From assembly GCF_011947285.1 (NCBI RefSeq), contig NZ_JAAOZT010000007.1:124001-188000 (forward strand): a stretch of DNA of 64,000 nucleotides, in the 5' to 3' direction. How positions within the stretch are numbered: the stretch's first letter is position 1; each line of letters starts with the position of its first letter. The DNA comes from Glaciimonas immobilis (GTDB lineage Bacteria > Pseudomonadota > Gammaproteobacteria > Burkholderiales > Burkholderiaceae_D). The notes under the pieces were generated by a model that worked only from the letters and a program-made list of their open reading frames with translations, ran no database searches and was not told the DNA's origin. The translations under genes and the position numbers were made by a program. This document shows positions 18,203 through 27,922 of the stretch, piece after piece.

Positions 18203-18754
18203 ATGAAAACAAAACTTCTGGCGGTATTTACCCTGATCACCGCATTCTTTTTGAGTTCCTGCGCGATGTTGATCGGCACCCGCGACGTTGACTTTCCGCT
18301 GGAGCGCTTGCAACAATCGCTGAACAAACGGTTGCCATTTACAAAACGTTACCTTGGGCTCATCGAGGTAACGGCCAGTCACGCACAATTGGCGTTTGAC
18401 CAGCCACAGGGGCGTTTACTGGTGGATATGGATGTCACCATGGGCTTGCCCATCACTGGCAAGTCATGGAGTGGAAAACTATCGATGTCAGGCGTGATCG
18501 CCTTGGACGTGGCGCAAAACGCGGTGGTCTTAAACGATGCGCGTCTGGATAAGGTCGCTTTGGATAATCTGGACACTGCCTACAGTGGTCAGGCCATGCA
18601 AATAGGAAATTTGCTGGCACGCGAGTTATTGCAGAGCGTGCCGTTGTATCGCTTCAAACCGGAAGACTTGCGATATGTCGGGGTGACATTCGCGCCGACC
18701 AAAATCGTCACTAAGGCAGATCGACTCGTAGTTACTTTTGAGCCACAAAAATGA
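18203..18754 (+). CDS. DUF1439 (YceB-like) lipoprotein
   Basis: The 183 residues start with a signal peptide ending in the lipobox LSSC (Cys20). The rest matches DUF1439/YceB, with the segment VDFPLERLQQSLNKRLPF near residue 30 and YRFKPEDLRYVGVTFAPTKI near 160. The family has a tubular lipid-binding-like fold and is thought to sit in the periplasm attached to the outer membrane, possibly with a role in lipid handling. An AAGGATG ribosome site precedes the ATG. It is followed after 195 bp by uppP. Confidence 0.85.
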   Translation: MKTKLLAVFTLITAFFLSSCAMLIGTRDVDFPLERLQQSLNKRLPFTKRYLGLIEVTASHAQLAFDQPQGRLLVDMDVTMGLPITGKSWSGKLSMSGVIALDVAQNAVVLNDARLDKVALDNLDTAYSGQAMQIGNLLARELLQSVPLYRFKPEDLRYVGVTFAPTKIVTKADRLVVTFEPQK

Positions 18755-18949
18755 GTGATGTCCAAGGTCATGACCAGCGTTGGATGGGCATCCGGTGGAT
18801 TGTTGTAGCTGTTGTAGCTTTTGGTGGGCTGCCACGTCTCACGACGCAGGGTTTGACCCTGTTGCATCATGCGGATAACTGCTCACTGGCAGCGGTGACG
18901 CTTTCTTTCGTTTTCTTTCACACGCATTTCAGCCAAAGCTAAATCAAAC

Positions 18950-19798
18950 ATGGATCTTATTCTCGCGTTAAAAGTCATCATCATGGGCGTGGTCGAAGGG
19001 CTGACCGAATTTCTCCCTATTTCTTCCACCGGACATTTGATATTAGCGGGCAGCTTGCTTAACTTTGCTGAAGACATTGGCCGTGGTAAAGCCGAAGTAT
19101 TCGATATCGCGATCCAGGCGGGTGCAATTTTTGCCGTCTGCTGGGAATATCGGGCGCGCATCGCCGCGGTCCTGCGCGGCTTGACCACTGAACCCAAAGC
19201 ACAAAAATTAGTGATTAATCTGATCATCGCCTTTATTCCTGCGGCGGTAATGGGTTTACTATTCAGTAAAGTTATTAAAGAAAAATTGTTTTCGCCGGTA
19301 CCAGTCGCCATTGCACTGGTTATTGGTGGTTTTGTTATTTTGTTGGTCGAGCGCCGCAATAAAAGTCGTAATGCGACCAGAAGTCGCGTCGAAACGGTAG
19401 ACGATATGACCGCTCTTGACGCGTTAAAAATCGGGTTCGCGCAAGCCTTTGCGCTGATACCCGGCACCAGTCGCTCGGGTGCCACCATTATTGGTGGCAT
19501 GATGTTTGGGCTCTCACGCAAAGCGGCGACGGAATTTTCATTTTTCCTCGCAATTCCGACATTGTTTGCCGCCACCATCTATTCGCTTTATAAGGACCGT
19601 GCTCTGCTGAGCGCAGCCGACATTCCATTATTTTCTCTCGGTACGGCAGCCGCTTTTATTTCAGCCTTCTTTTGTGTGCGTTGGTTACTGCGCTATATCG
19701 CAACCCATGACTTTACCTTATTTGCCTGGTACCGCATTGTGTTTGGCCTGATCATATTGGTCACAGGGTATACCGGTATCGTGACTTGGGCTCATTAA
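18950..19798 (+). CDS. uppP: Undecaprenyl-diphosphatase
   Basis: UppP (BacA) removes a phosphate from undecaprenyl diphosphate to recycle the lipid carrier for peptidoglycan, O-antigen and other glycans. The 282-residue membrane protein shows the family motifs: the [17 protein letters not shown] region (residues about 17-33) with its two Glu residues, and the PGTSRSGAT loop near residue 173. About eight membrane segments are expected. A second copy follows downstream at 20020. Confidence 0.95.
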   Translation: MDLILALKVIIMGVVEGLTEFLPISSTGHLILAGSLLNFAEDIGRGKAEVFDIAIQAGAIFAVCWEYRARIAAVLRGLTTEPKAQKLVINLIIAFIPAAVMGLLFSKVIKEKLFSPVPVAIALVIGGFVILLVERRNKSRNATRSRVETVDDMTALDALKIGFAQAFALIPGTSRSGATIIGGMMFGLSRKAATEFSFFLAIPTLFAATIYSLYKDRALLSAADIPLFSLGTAAAFISAFFCVRWLLRYIATHDFTLFAWYRIVFGLIILVTGYTGIVTWAH

Positions 19799-19819
19799 TT
19801 TGGGTCGCAAACAGGAGCC

Positions 19820-19865
19820 GTATACAGGGAGCCTATACCCTATACAGGGAGCGTATATAGGGAGC
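19820..19865. repeat. Three imperfect copies of a 13-bp repeat
   Basis: GTATACAGGGAGC (19820-19832), CTATACAGGGAGC (19840-19852) and GTATATAGGGAGC (19853-19865) lie between the two uppP genes. A weaker relic (ACAGGAGC) precedes them. They may be a replication-slippage product or a binding site array. Confidence 0.7.
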
Positions 19866-20019
19866 ATATTACGACGCGTTCACAGCGTCATCGGACTGAG
19901 TATCAGGCATTAATCTTAATTCTGGGCTCTGATTAAGCGCTCTTCGCGGTTTAATCATCGGATTTACACAATCTTTCAGTTATATTTTTTGTTTAAACTT
20001 TGTAAATCGCCCTGCACAA

Positions 20020-20904
20020 ATGGAGAATAATTTGGCAAATGTTTGTTCCGCCGGTTTGGATATCGGCTTCGCGTCACTTGATTATGTACAGATTGGGATA
20101 CTAGGCATCATTCAGGGAATTTCTGAGTTATTACCTATTTCTTCGACCGCGCATATGCGGATTGTCCCGGCAGTATTAGGTTGGCACGATCCCGGCTCAG
20201 CATTTTCGGCAGCGATGCAGCTTGCCGCGCTGGTCGCGGTCGTTAGCTATTTCTGGCGCGATGTGCGCCAGGTCACGGTCGGCAGCATCACCGCATTGCG
20301 CAAGCGTGATTATCGTAGTCCATCGTTAAAATTGGGAATAGCCATTTTGGTCGCCACGATACCAATTGGTATTGTCGGACTAGCGTTAGCGCCGGTGTTG
20401 AATGCATGTAATTCCCCATTGCGTAGCCTGACGGTAATCGGTTACGCATGTATCGGCATGGCGATTTTGCTGGCGCTGGCGGAACTCACCGCGCGTCATC
20501 GTCGTACGGTCGGTGAGATGCGCATGCGCGATGCTGTGATTGTCGGCCTGGCACAGGTGGGCGCGTTGATTCCCGGTGTATCACGGTCGGGTTCAACCCT
20601 TACAGCGGCATTATTTCTGAACTTTAAACGCGAGGAAGCCGCACGTTTTTCTTTCCTTTTAGGCCTGCCCGCGATTGCACTGGCTGGCTTCAAAGAACTA
20701 TGGCATCTGCTGCATGCGCACATGCCAATGGATGCCTGGCTGCTATTATTATTTGGTCTGGTAGTCGCCAGTATTTCAGCATTTTGTGCGATTTGGGGCT
20801 TGATGAAATTCCTTGAAAAATTCTCTACCTGGCCGTTCATTATTTATCGTGCCGCATTAGGGATATTTTTGCTGGTTGCCGTTGGTAATGGATTCCTTCA
20901 GTAA
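20020..20904 (+). CDS. Second undecaprenyl-diphosphatase paralogue (UppP/BacA family)
   Basis: The 294-residue membrane protein belongs to the same family as the preceding uppP but is clearly divergent. The first motif reads QGISELLPISSTAHMRI, with Gln in place of the first Glu, and the second reads PGVSRSGSTLT. Both keep the residues thought to be needed for catalysis (Glu, Ser/Arg loop). The N-terminus is longer than usual, and a TTG at 20032 preceded by GGAG is an alternative start. Having two copies in tandem suggests either dosage for glycan export or one copy devoted to a different isoprenyl phosphate. This is inference. Confidence 0.9.
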   Translation: MENNLANVCSAGLDIGFASLDYVQIGILGIIQGISELLPISSTAHMRIVPAVLGWHDPGSAFSAAMQLAALVAVVSYFWRDVRQVTVGSITALRKRDYRSPSLKLGIAILVATIPIGIVGLALAPVLNACNSPLRSLTVIGYACIGMAILLALAELTARHRRTVGEMRMRDAVIVGLAQVGALIPGVSRSGSTLTAALFLNFKREEAARFSFLLGLPAIALAGFKELWHLLHAHMPMDAWLLLLFGLVVASISAFCAIWGLMKFLEKFSTWPFIIYRAALGIFLLVAVGNGFLQ

Positions 20905-21012
20905 CAAGTGCTGAAAGATTGCTGTATGGCGTGGCAGGTTTATGTTTATTTAGGGAAACCTGCCCGTTTTATTTCTTGTAATACTTAACTTCGTTTTTCT
21001 TCGTTTTAATTA

Positions 21013-22833
21013 ATGTCTGACCAAAATAATTCGCAAGCGCTACAAATCCTGCAAACCATTTTCGGCTATCCGTCGTTTCGTGGCCAACAGGCAGAGATTG
21101 TCGGTCACGTTGCCGGCGGCGGGGATGCGCTCGTATTGATGCCAACTGGCGGCGGTAAATCGTTGTGCTACCAGATTCCTGCAATGCTGCGTGAGGGCGT
21201 CGGTGTTGTGGTGTCGCCATTGATCGCATTAATGCAGGACCAGGTTGACGCATTGGCCGAAGTCGGTGTGCGCGCCGCGTTTTTAAATTCTACGCAGACC
21301 TATGAAGAATCATCGCAAATAGAACGCCGCGTCCGTAGCGGCGACCTCGATTTGGTCTATGTAGCGCCAGAGCGCTTGCTGACGCCGCGTTGCCTTGATT
21401 TGCTGGAGGCATCAAAAATCGCGCTGTTTGCGATTGATGAGGCCCATTGTGTCTCGCAATGGGGTCATGACTTTCGGCCCGAATATATCAAGCTGTCGAT
21501 ATTGCATGAGCGGTTTCCTAATGTGCCGCGGATTGCGTTAACGGCGACTGCCGATCACCAAACGCGCGAGGAAATCGCATTGCGTCTGCAGTTGCAGGAC
21601 GGTGCAAAATTTGTATCGTCGTTCGATCGTCCTAACATCCGCTATCAGATTGTAGAAAAAGCCAACGGTCGCAAACAATTACTCGATTTTATTCAGGCAG
21701 AACACCTCGGTGATGCTGGCATTGTCTATTGTTTGTCGCGGAAAAAAGTAGAAGAAACCGCTGAATTTTTGACGCAGCAAGGCATCTCTGCATTGCCTTA
21801 CCATGCGGGTATGGAATACGCCAAACGCAGCAAAAACCAAGGTCGATTTTTGCGCGAAGAAGGCATCGTCATGGTCGCAACGATCGCTTTCGGCATGGGT
21901 ATCGACAAGCCCGACGTACGCTTTGTTGCGCATCTTGATTTACCTAAAAGTATTGAAGGCTATTATCAGGAAACCGGTCGTGCCGGACGTGATGGCGGTC
22001 CTGCCAATGCCTGGATGGCGTATGGTCTGCAAGACGTCGTCCAGCAGCGCCGCATGATTGACGAGTCCGAGGCAGGGGAGACTTTTAAGCGGGTGCAAAG
22101 CGTCAAGCTTGATGCAATGCTAGGATTGTGTGAAACCCTCACTTGCCGACGTGAGCGCTTGCTGGATTATTTTGGCGAGAAATCAACCCGCTGCGGCAAT
22201 TGCGATACCTGCATGTCACCGCCGGTTTCGTTTGATGCGACCGTGGTTGTGCAGAAATTGCTATCCACCATTTATCGGGTCGATCAACGTTTTGGCGCCA
22301 TGCACGTGCTGGATGTATTGCGCGGCATCGACTCGGACAAGGTCAAGCAATGGCATCACGATGCGCTTTCCACGTTTGGTATCGGCAGCGATCGTAGCGA
22401 GCAAGAGTGGCGTGCCATTTTGCGGCAATCGATAGCATTGGGTTTGGTCAGTGTTGATCATGAGGCATATAGCGCGCTGAAGTTAACGGATGCAGCCAAG
22501 CCAGTTTTGCGAGGTGCGCTGCAAGTGCAATTACGCGAGTATCAAAAGCCGATCAAGCAGAAGCGGACGAGTAGCAAACCGAAGGGGTATGTTGAGTCTG
22601 ACTTGTCGAGTATTGAACAGGTAATTTTTGATAAGTTACGTTGGTGGCGGGTAGAAACTGCACGCAAACATAATGTTCCAGCTTATGTGATCTTTCATGA
22701 TGCGACCATGCGCGAGATTGCGAAGGCGCGGCCCGGTTCTCTTGCTGATTTGCGGGGGGTTAGTGGTGTGGGAGAGAAGAAGCTGGAGACTTATGGTGCA
22801 GAAATTGTGGAGTTGATTGGAGGGGTCTTGTAG
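21013..22833 (+). CDS. recQ: ATP-dependent DNA helicase RecQ
   Basis: RecQ unwinds DNA 3' to 5' in recombination and fork repair. The 606 residues include Walker A MPTGGGKSLCYQ (about 48-59), the DEAH box with the aromatic-rich loop IDEAHCVSQWGHDFRP, helicase motifs V-VI (TGRAGRDG) and the RecQ zinc module (CRRERLLDYFGEKSTRCGNCDTC region) near residues 378-400. They also include a winged helix and a C-terminal HRDC domain (DLRGVSGVGEKKLETYG). The length matches E. coli RecQ (609). No neighbour suggests an operon. Confidence 0.96.
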   Translation: MSDQNNSQALQILQTIFGYPSFRGQQAEIVGHVAGGGDALVLMPTGGGKSLCYQIPAMLREGVGVVVSPLIALMQDQVDALAEVGVRAAFLNSTQTYEESSQIERRVRSGDLDLVYVAPERLLTPRCLDLLEASKIALFAIDEAHCVSQWGHDFRPEYIKLSILHERFPNVPRIALTATADHQTREEIALRLQLQDGAKFVSSFDRPNIRYQIVEKANGRKQLLDFIQAEHLGDAGIVYCLSRKKVEETAEFLTQQGISALPYHAGMEYAKRSKNQGRFLREEGIVMVATIAFGMGIDKPDVRFVAHLDLPKSIEGYYQETGRAGRDGGPANAWMAYGLQDVVQQRRMIDESEAGETFKRVQSVKLDAMLGLCETLTCRRERLLDYFGEKSTRCGNCDTCMSPPVSFDATVVVQKLLSTIYRVDQRFGAMHVLDVLRGIDSDKVKQWHHDALSTFGIGSDRSEQEWRAILRQSIALGLVSVDHEAYSALKLTDAAKPVLRGALQVQLREYQKPIKQKRTSSKPKGYVESDLSSIEQVIFDKLRWWRVETARKHNVPAYVIFHDATMREIAKARPGSLADLRGVSGVGEKKLETYGAEIVELIGGVL

Positions 22834-23255
22834 ATTGTGGGCTAATGACTGATTTCATTGTTAATTTTCTGTAAATCATCCGGGCGGAATGTTAATGCCA
22901 ATTTCTAATCCTTCCAGAGAGTACTGTCATAGGGGATCGATTGGTTATCAGCGTGGCTAAATTATTCGTACGCATGAGATATGAGTTTGGACGGTGTTTA
23001 AAAGCCCAAATAAAATCCAACAAGAATGTCAGCGTAGTCTGGCTTGCTGACTGTTATGTCTTAAAAAAATTTTAAACTTTTGATAACGGCAATATTATGC
23101 TTCCGTTGCACCCTTTATGCACCCTTGTACAACCCAAAATTCATTCGTTAAAAGTACTTCTAAGACACTGTCTTCATACCAAATACGCATAAGTGAGCGC
23201 TGCCAGTCTGCTAAAATTACGGTCTTTTCACTAGAATTATTGGGGATAGCAGCGT
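22834..23255. other. Intergenic region between recQ and the malic enzyme gene
   Basis: No gene was recognised in 422 bp. The last 60 bp before 23256 are AT-rich and presumably hold the malic enzyme promoter, and a GGGGA element lies near the ATG. A short plus-strand frame overlapping the start of the next gene lacks any natural features. Confidence 0.35.
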
Positions 23256-25571
23256 ATGGATTCGATGATCGACAAAAAAGAAGAACTTCGCCAGCAATTA
23301 CGTCAGGCTGCGCTCGAATATCACGAGTTTCCAACTCCGGGCAAAATTAGCGTTACACCGACTAAAACACTCACAACGCAACGCGATTTAGCTTTAGCCT
23401 ACTCGCCGGGCGTTGCGGCAGCATGTGAAGAAATCGTCGCTGACCCCGCCAACGCTTTTCGCTACACAGCACGCGGCAATCTGGTCGCCGTCATCACTAA
23501 TGGCACAGCGGTACTCGGACTTGGTAATATCGGTCCTCTCGCGTCCAAGCCAGTGATGGAAGGTAAAGGCGTGTTGTTTAAAAAGTTTGCCGGTATTGAC
23601 GTCTTTGATATTGAAATCAATGAGACCGATCCGGACAAACTGTGCGACATCATCGCCTCGCTCGAACCAACGTTTGGCGGTATTAACCTTGAGGACATCA
23701 AAGCACCGGAATGCTTTGAAATTGAGCGTAAATTACGCGACCGGATGAAAATTCCGGTATTTCATGACGATCAGCACGGTACTGCGATCATCGTTGGGGC
23801 CGCTATCCTGAACGGCCTGAAGGTCGTCGGTAAAGATATTAAACAGTGCAAGATGGTCGTTTCCGGCGCAGGCGCCGCAGCGCTGGCTTGTCTGGATTTG
23901 ATCGTTGACCTCGGGTTTCCTATAGAAAATATATTTGTCACCGATCTGGCTGGCGTGGTGTACGAAGGCCGTGTCGAACTGATGGATCCGGACAAGTTGC
24001 GTTTTGCGCGCAAGACCGAGGCACGTAAATTGGCAGACCTGATGCCAGGCGCGGATATCTTCCTCGGCTTGTCTGCGGGCGGCGTGCTGAAACAGGAAAT
24101 GGTCAAGGTCATGGGACCACGTCCACTGGTGCTGGCATTAGCCAACCCCAACCCTGAGATTTTGCCGGAAGATGTCAAAGAAGTGCGAGACGATGTCATC
24201 ATGGCAACCGGGCGTTCGGATTATCCGAACCAGGTCAATAATGTTTTGTGCTTCCCCTACATTTTCCGCGGCGCACTGGATTGCGGCGCAACGACGATCA
24301 CCCGCGAGATGGAAATTGCTGTAGTGCACGCGATTGCAGAGTTGGCGCAAGCCGAGCAGTCCGATGTTGTTGCAGCGACTTACGGCATCGCCAATATGTC
24401 GTTTGGCCCTGAATATATTATTCCTAAGCCATTTGATCCGCGTCTGATGATCAAAATTGCACCTGCCGTGGCCAAAGCCGCAGAAGCGTCTGGTGTTGCT
24501 GCACGTCCGATTCAGGACATGGAAGCCTATATCGAGCGTTTGCAGCAATTCGTCTATCACAGCGGGACTTTCATGCGTCCGTTGTTTCAGATCGCCAAAA
24601 AGGCACCGGCTGCAAAAAAACGTATCGTTTATGCAGAAGGCGAAGAAGAACGCGTATTGCGGGCAGTACAAATTGTAGTGGATGAAAATCTAGCCAAGCC
24701 GATTCTGATTGGTCGCCCTGCGGTGTTGAAGCAGCGCATTGAGCGTTTCGGATTACGGCTGAAACTCGACGTCGATTTTGAAATCATCAATCCTGACTTT
24801 GATGAGCGTTACCGCGACTATTGGCAGACTTTCTATGCCATGACTAAGCGTCAGGGCATCACTGAGCAATACGCCAAGCTGGAGATGCGCCGTCGACATA
24901 CCCTTATCGGCGCGATGGCAATCCATAAAGGACACGCCGACGGGATGATTTGCGGAACTTACGGTACGCACGATTTGCATCTTTCATATATTGATAAAGT
25001 GATTGGCCGGCGCGAGGGCGTTAACGTCTATGCGGCAATGAATGCGCTTATTTTGTCGGGCCGTCAATTGGTGCTGGTCGATACGCATGTCAATGAAAAC
25101 CCCACCGCAGAAGAACTGGCAGAAATCACGATTCTGGCAGCAGAGGAAATGCAGCGCTTCGGTATCAAGCCGCATGCAGCCCTGTTGTCGCACTCAAATT
25201 TTGGCTCCAGCAACAGCGCATCGGCGCAAAAAATGCGCAAGGCATTAGCCATCGTGCGTGAGCGTGCGCCGGATCTGGAAATTGATGGCGAGATGCACGG
25301 CGATACTGCCCTCGATTCTAGCTTGCTCAAAAAAGCGATGCCCGATTCGCCATTAAAAGCCGATGCAAATTTGGTAGTGATGCCAAATATTGATGCCGCT
25401 AACATTGCATATAACTTGCTTAAAACAACGTCAGGAAATGGCGTTGCTGTGGGGCCAATTTTGCTGGGCTGCGCTAAGCCAGTGCACATCCTCACGCAAT
25501 CGGCAACGGTGCGACGGATCGTTAATATGACGGCGTTGTGTGTGGTGGATGTGCTTTCGGACCGGCAGTAA
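23256..25571 (+). CDS. maeB: NADP-dependent malic enzyme with phosphotransacetylase-like domain
   Basis: The enzyme decarboxylates malate to pyruvate with NADP. The 771 residues have two parts. Residues 1 to about 430 are the malic enzyme domain, with [13 protein letters not shown] near 48-60, the metal and catalytic segment near [10 protein letters not shown] and the dinucleotide motif [10 protein letters not shown] near 205. Residues about 430-771 are a PTA-like domain ([15 protein letters not shown], later [15 protein letters not shown]). This fusion is the MaeB type, where the PTA-like part acts in allosteric control by acetyl-CoA rather than catalysis. It stands alone. Confidence 0.95.
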   Translation: MDSMIDKKEELRQQLRQAALEYHEFPTPGKISVTPTKTLTTQRDLALAYSPGVAAACEEIVADPANAFRYTARGNLVAVITNGTAVLGLGNIGPLASKPVMEGKGVLFKKFAGIDVFDIEINETDPDKLCDIIASLEPTFGGINLEDIKAPECFEIERKLRDRMKIPVFHDDQHGTAIIVGAAILNGLKVVGKDIKQCKMVVSGAGAAALACLDLIVDLGFPIENIFVTDLAGVVYEGRVELMDPDKLRFARKTEARKLADLMPGADIFLGLSAGGVLKQEMVKVMGPRPLVLALANPNPEILPEDVKEVRDDVIMATGRSDYPNQVNNVLCFPYIFRGALDCGATTITREMEIAVVHAIAELAQAEQSDVVAATYGIANMSFGPEYIIPKPFDPRLMIKIAPAVAKAAEASGVAARPIQDMEAYIERLQQFVYHSGTFMRPLFQIAKKAPAAKKRIVYAEGEEERVLRAVQIVVDENLAKPILIGRPAVLKQRIERFGLRLKLDVDFEIINPDFDERYRDYWQTFYAMTKRQGITEQYAKLEMRRRHTLIGAMAIHKGHADGMICGTYGTHDLHLSYIDKVIGRREGVNVYAAMNALILSGRQLVLVDTHVNENPTAEELAEITILAAEEMQRFGIKPHAALLSHSNFGSSNSASAQKMRKALAIVRERAPDLEIDGEMHGDTALDSSLLKKAMPDSPLKADANLVVMPNIDAANIAYNLLKTTSGNGVAVGPILLGCAKPVHILTQSATVRRIVNMTALCVVDVLSDRQ

Positions 25572-25849
25572 TTAAGCTAAGTACAAGTGAAATGTACTGA
25601 TGTTGATGTGCCGTTTGTACGTATTGATAAAAGGCAATAAAACGCACTTAATAGGTGCGTAACGTGCTAAATCTGCCTGAGTTTAATTGCGGTCAGCGCG
25701 GCCGTAATCAAATTTAGGCAGCATGGGTTTCATGCAGCGCGCCGTCTTGTTAGCTATCCATTAGCAAGCTACGACTTCGTTCTGTTGCTATCGGTCGCTT
25801 GAAAAAGCGCCTTGCACCGTGAGCCCAAGTGTTGTGCGTTACCTAGTCT

Positions 25850-26791
25850 TTAACACCCCTCTATTTTATTTTCTTGCCGCTTAAGTGGAACGCGTCCCGT
25901 TTGCACATGGGTCGCTGCATGATCACAATGTCCCGGCTGATCGTCAAAAAACATATGTGGTTTAAACGCCGCCAGCACATCAGACTTAGCCACACCGCCC
26001 ATGAAAAACGTCTCGTCGATCGTCACATTCCATGCGCGTAAAGTACGAATCACGCGTTCATGCGCGGGGGATGACCGCGCTGTGACCAGCGCAGTGCGAA
26101 TCGGTGCGGCGCGCCCGTCAGGATTTTTAAAATTATTTTGAATAAACGATAGCGCTATGAGCAGTCTTGCAAAAGGGCCTTCCGGCAACGGTTTCATGGC
26201 GTTTTCTCGCTCATGCCGTTCAAAGGCCTCAATCCCCATCGTCTGAAAAATGCGTTCAGATTCATCCGAAAAAATCACCGCGTCGCCATCAAATGCAATG
26301 CGGATTTGATCCAGCTCTTCATTGGCGTGCTGGGCGCTCTGTGCCGTTGGCATTTGATACAGCAATGCCGCTGCGGTGTCTGAATTGATCGCCGCCTGTA
26401 CGTCATCCTCATGCAGCGATAAAAACAGACTGACATTGAACGCATGCAGGTAAGGTGCCAGCGATGCACCACCGGACAATACTGCGCGGGTGATGTCCAG
26501 TTCGTAGTGCTGGATGGCGTTAAAAATGCGCATTGAGGTCTCGCTCGAATTGCGCGACATGATAACGACTTCCACCAGGCGTTGATCAGCGGTGAGCCGG
26601 TTAAGCTTCAGCAGGGCACGTACCAAAGCAAACGCAGCGCCCGGTTTAAGTATCTGGTTTTCGTTTTGTAGCTGATGTTGCTGGTACGCTGCAAGCCCCT
26701 GAGTGCGAAAAATCGCCTCCTCCACTTCCAGATCGAATAGTGCGCGGGAGGAGATACCGACGACGAGGAGCTTATCAAGAGAGACGGGCAT
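25850..26791 (-). CDS. 5'-nucleotidase (cytosolic 5'-nucleotidase I-like family)
   Basis: The 313-residue protein matches the bacterial 5'-nucleotidase family related to eukaryotic cN-I (PF06189). It has a VEVVIMSRNSSETSMRIFNAI segment near residue 73, FLSLHEDDVQAAI near 122, FDGDAVIFSDESE near 168 (likely the HAD Asp pair) and VTIDETFFMGGVAKSDVL near 255. The C-terminal FFDDQPGHCD provides the last acidic motif. It should dephosphorylate nucleoside monophosphates. It stands alone, convergent with the malic enzyme gene. Confidence 0.85.
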   Translation of the reverse strand: MPVSLDKLLVVGISSRALFDLEVEEAIFRTQGLAAYQQHQLQNENQILKPGAAFALVRALLKLNRLTADQRLVEVVIMSRNSSETSMRIFNAIQHYELDITRAVLSGGASLAPYLHAFNVSLFLSLHEDDVQAAINSDTAAALLYQMPTAQSAQHANEELDQIRIAFDGDAVIFSDESERIFQTMGIEAFERHERENAMKPLPEGPFARLLIALSFIQNNFKNPDGRAAPIRTALVTARSSPAHERVIRTLRAWNVTIDETFFMGGVAKSDVLAAFKPHMFFDDQPGHCDHAATHVQTGRVPLKRQENKIEGC

Positions 26792-26938
26792 TGAGGCTGA
26801 CCGGGTTAAAGGAGAAGGTTTATTATAAGATGCGGAGCTGAAAAATTTGGACGCCGGGTCAACCTGACATTCATAATAGACTTTACTATTTACGCGCCCT
26901 AAACTGTCTTACGCAAACTCCAGCCTAAAATATCGCTC

Positions 26939-27094
26939 ATGAAAAACTTTTTTATTGCCGTACTACATGTCTTGAGTCTCCTGACTATATCGATTCTTTT
27001 CGGTTGCGGGGGCTACGCATCGATGCCGGGCGGAGGGTCAGCGGTGCAAATGTATGGCACCATCGACACCGGCGTGACGATGCAATCCCGATAG
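26939..27094 (+). CDS. Small lipoprotein, 51 residues, unknown function
   Basis: The ATG at 26939 opens a 51-codon frame with a hydrophobic signal segment (residues 4-21) and a lipobox-like LFGC with Cys23. The short mature part is Gly- and Ser-rich and ends in VQMYGTIDTGVTMQSR. That tail resembles the first beta strand of betaproteobacterial general porins (LYGVIDTGVT), so it may derive from a porin or be a coincidence. No strong ribosome site is visible. The signal and lipobox argue for a real product. Confidence 0.5.
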   Translation: MKNFFIAVLHVLSLLTISILFGCGGYASMPGGGSAVQMYGTIDTGVTMQSR

Positions 27095-27922
27095 GCAAGT
27101 GGCAATCTAACGACAAGTGTAGGGCGCTTTGATATGGATGGCTTAATGAGGGATGTCTGCATCGTTATTGCGCGCCAGTTTATACAATTATCCGCTTTTC
27201 TTGTCAGGAGTGTATGCGCTCGTCAGGAAGTCGGCCATCGCACCAGATTGGGCGGATATCGTGTCTGTCACACCTGAAGTTGTCGGAGGAAACGCAGCCG
27301 CTTAGCAGGGAGCACAGTGTAAAAATGGCGAACGCTGTTTTCATGGGCTAATCCTGACAAATATGTGGGAGATTAATATGGGTACGCTATGGTCTAACGT
27401 GTTTTGAAGGGCTTGGCCCGGTTTAACCGGTTTCCGATCGCTGCACCTACGCTGGCGATACTGCATGCCCCTCAGTCAGTGACGAAGGCGTGGCAATAAA
27501 CTCTTCTCATTTATCGGTTCCCCATTTCCATTTTACTTTAGCGCTTTTATAATACTCTGTCTGCTCTCCATCTTGCGCGAGTTTGAATGACGCTAAGTTT
27601 GAGGGGCGCTGAGTTTAAGTGGCGCTATAAGGGGTAATAAATACAATTCCTCAGCTTGGCAAGATTCAAACGCACAAATTAGGCATCCCGATGCCGCAAG
27701 GGACTACAGCGCGCTGCGGGCAGATAAATTACATGGACAGTTAGTTATCATCTGGCTATGCTTTAGTTTCGGGAAGGGTGGATATGAGGGAAGGGCATCC
27801 ACGCGCTATGGCAGTTAATCTACCAATAGTAGGAATCAAGAATAGATATTTTTGATTAAAATGGCCGAATTTTTCGTCCACAGGATATTTTTTACGAAGT
27901 CCCTTGGTTGAAGGAACGTGCC
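27095..27922. other. Long intergenic region upstream of the CheB-CheR gene
   Basis: About 830 bp without a convincing gene on either strand. It contains the short repeats GGGGCGCTGAGTTTAAG and GTGGCGCT near 27602-27625 and an AT-rich segment before 27900 that could carry the promoter. A 9-codon frame with a GGGAG site at 27378-27407 was seen but is too short to support. Confidence 0.4.

Noticed and set aside
27378-27407. Nine-codon frame with a GGGAG ribosome site (MGTLWSNVF)
   Set aside because: Too short to separate from chance, with no neighbour that would suggest a leader peptide.
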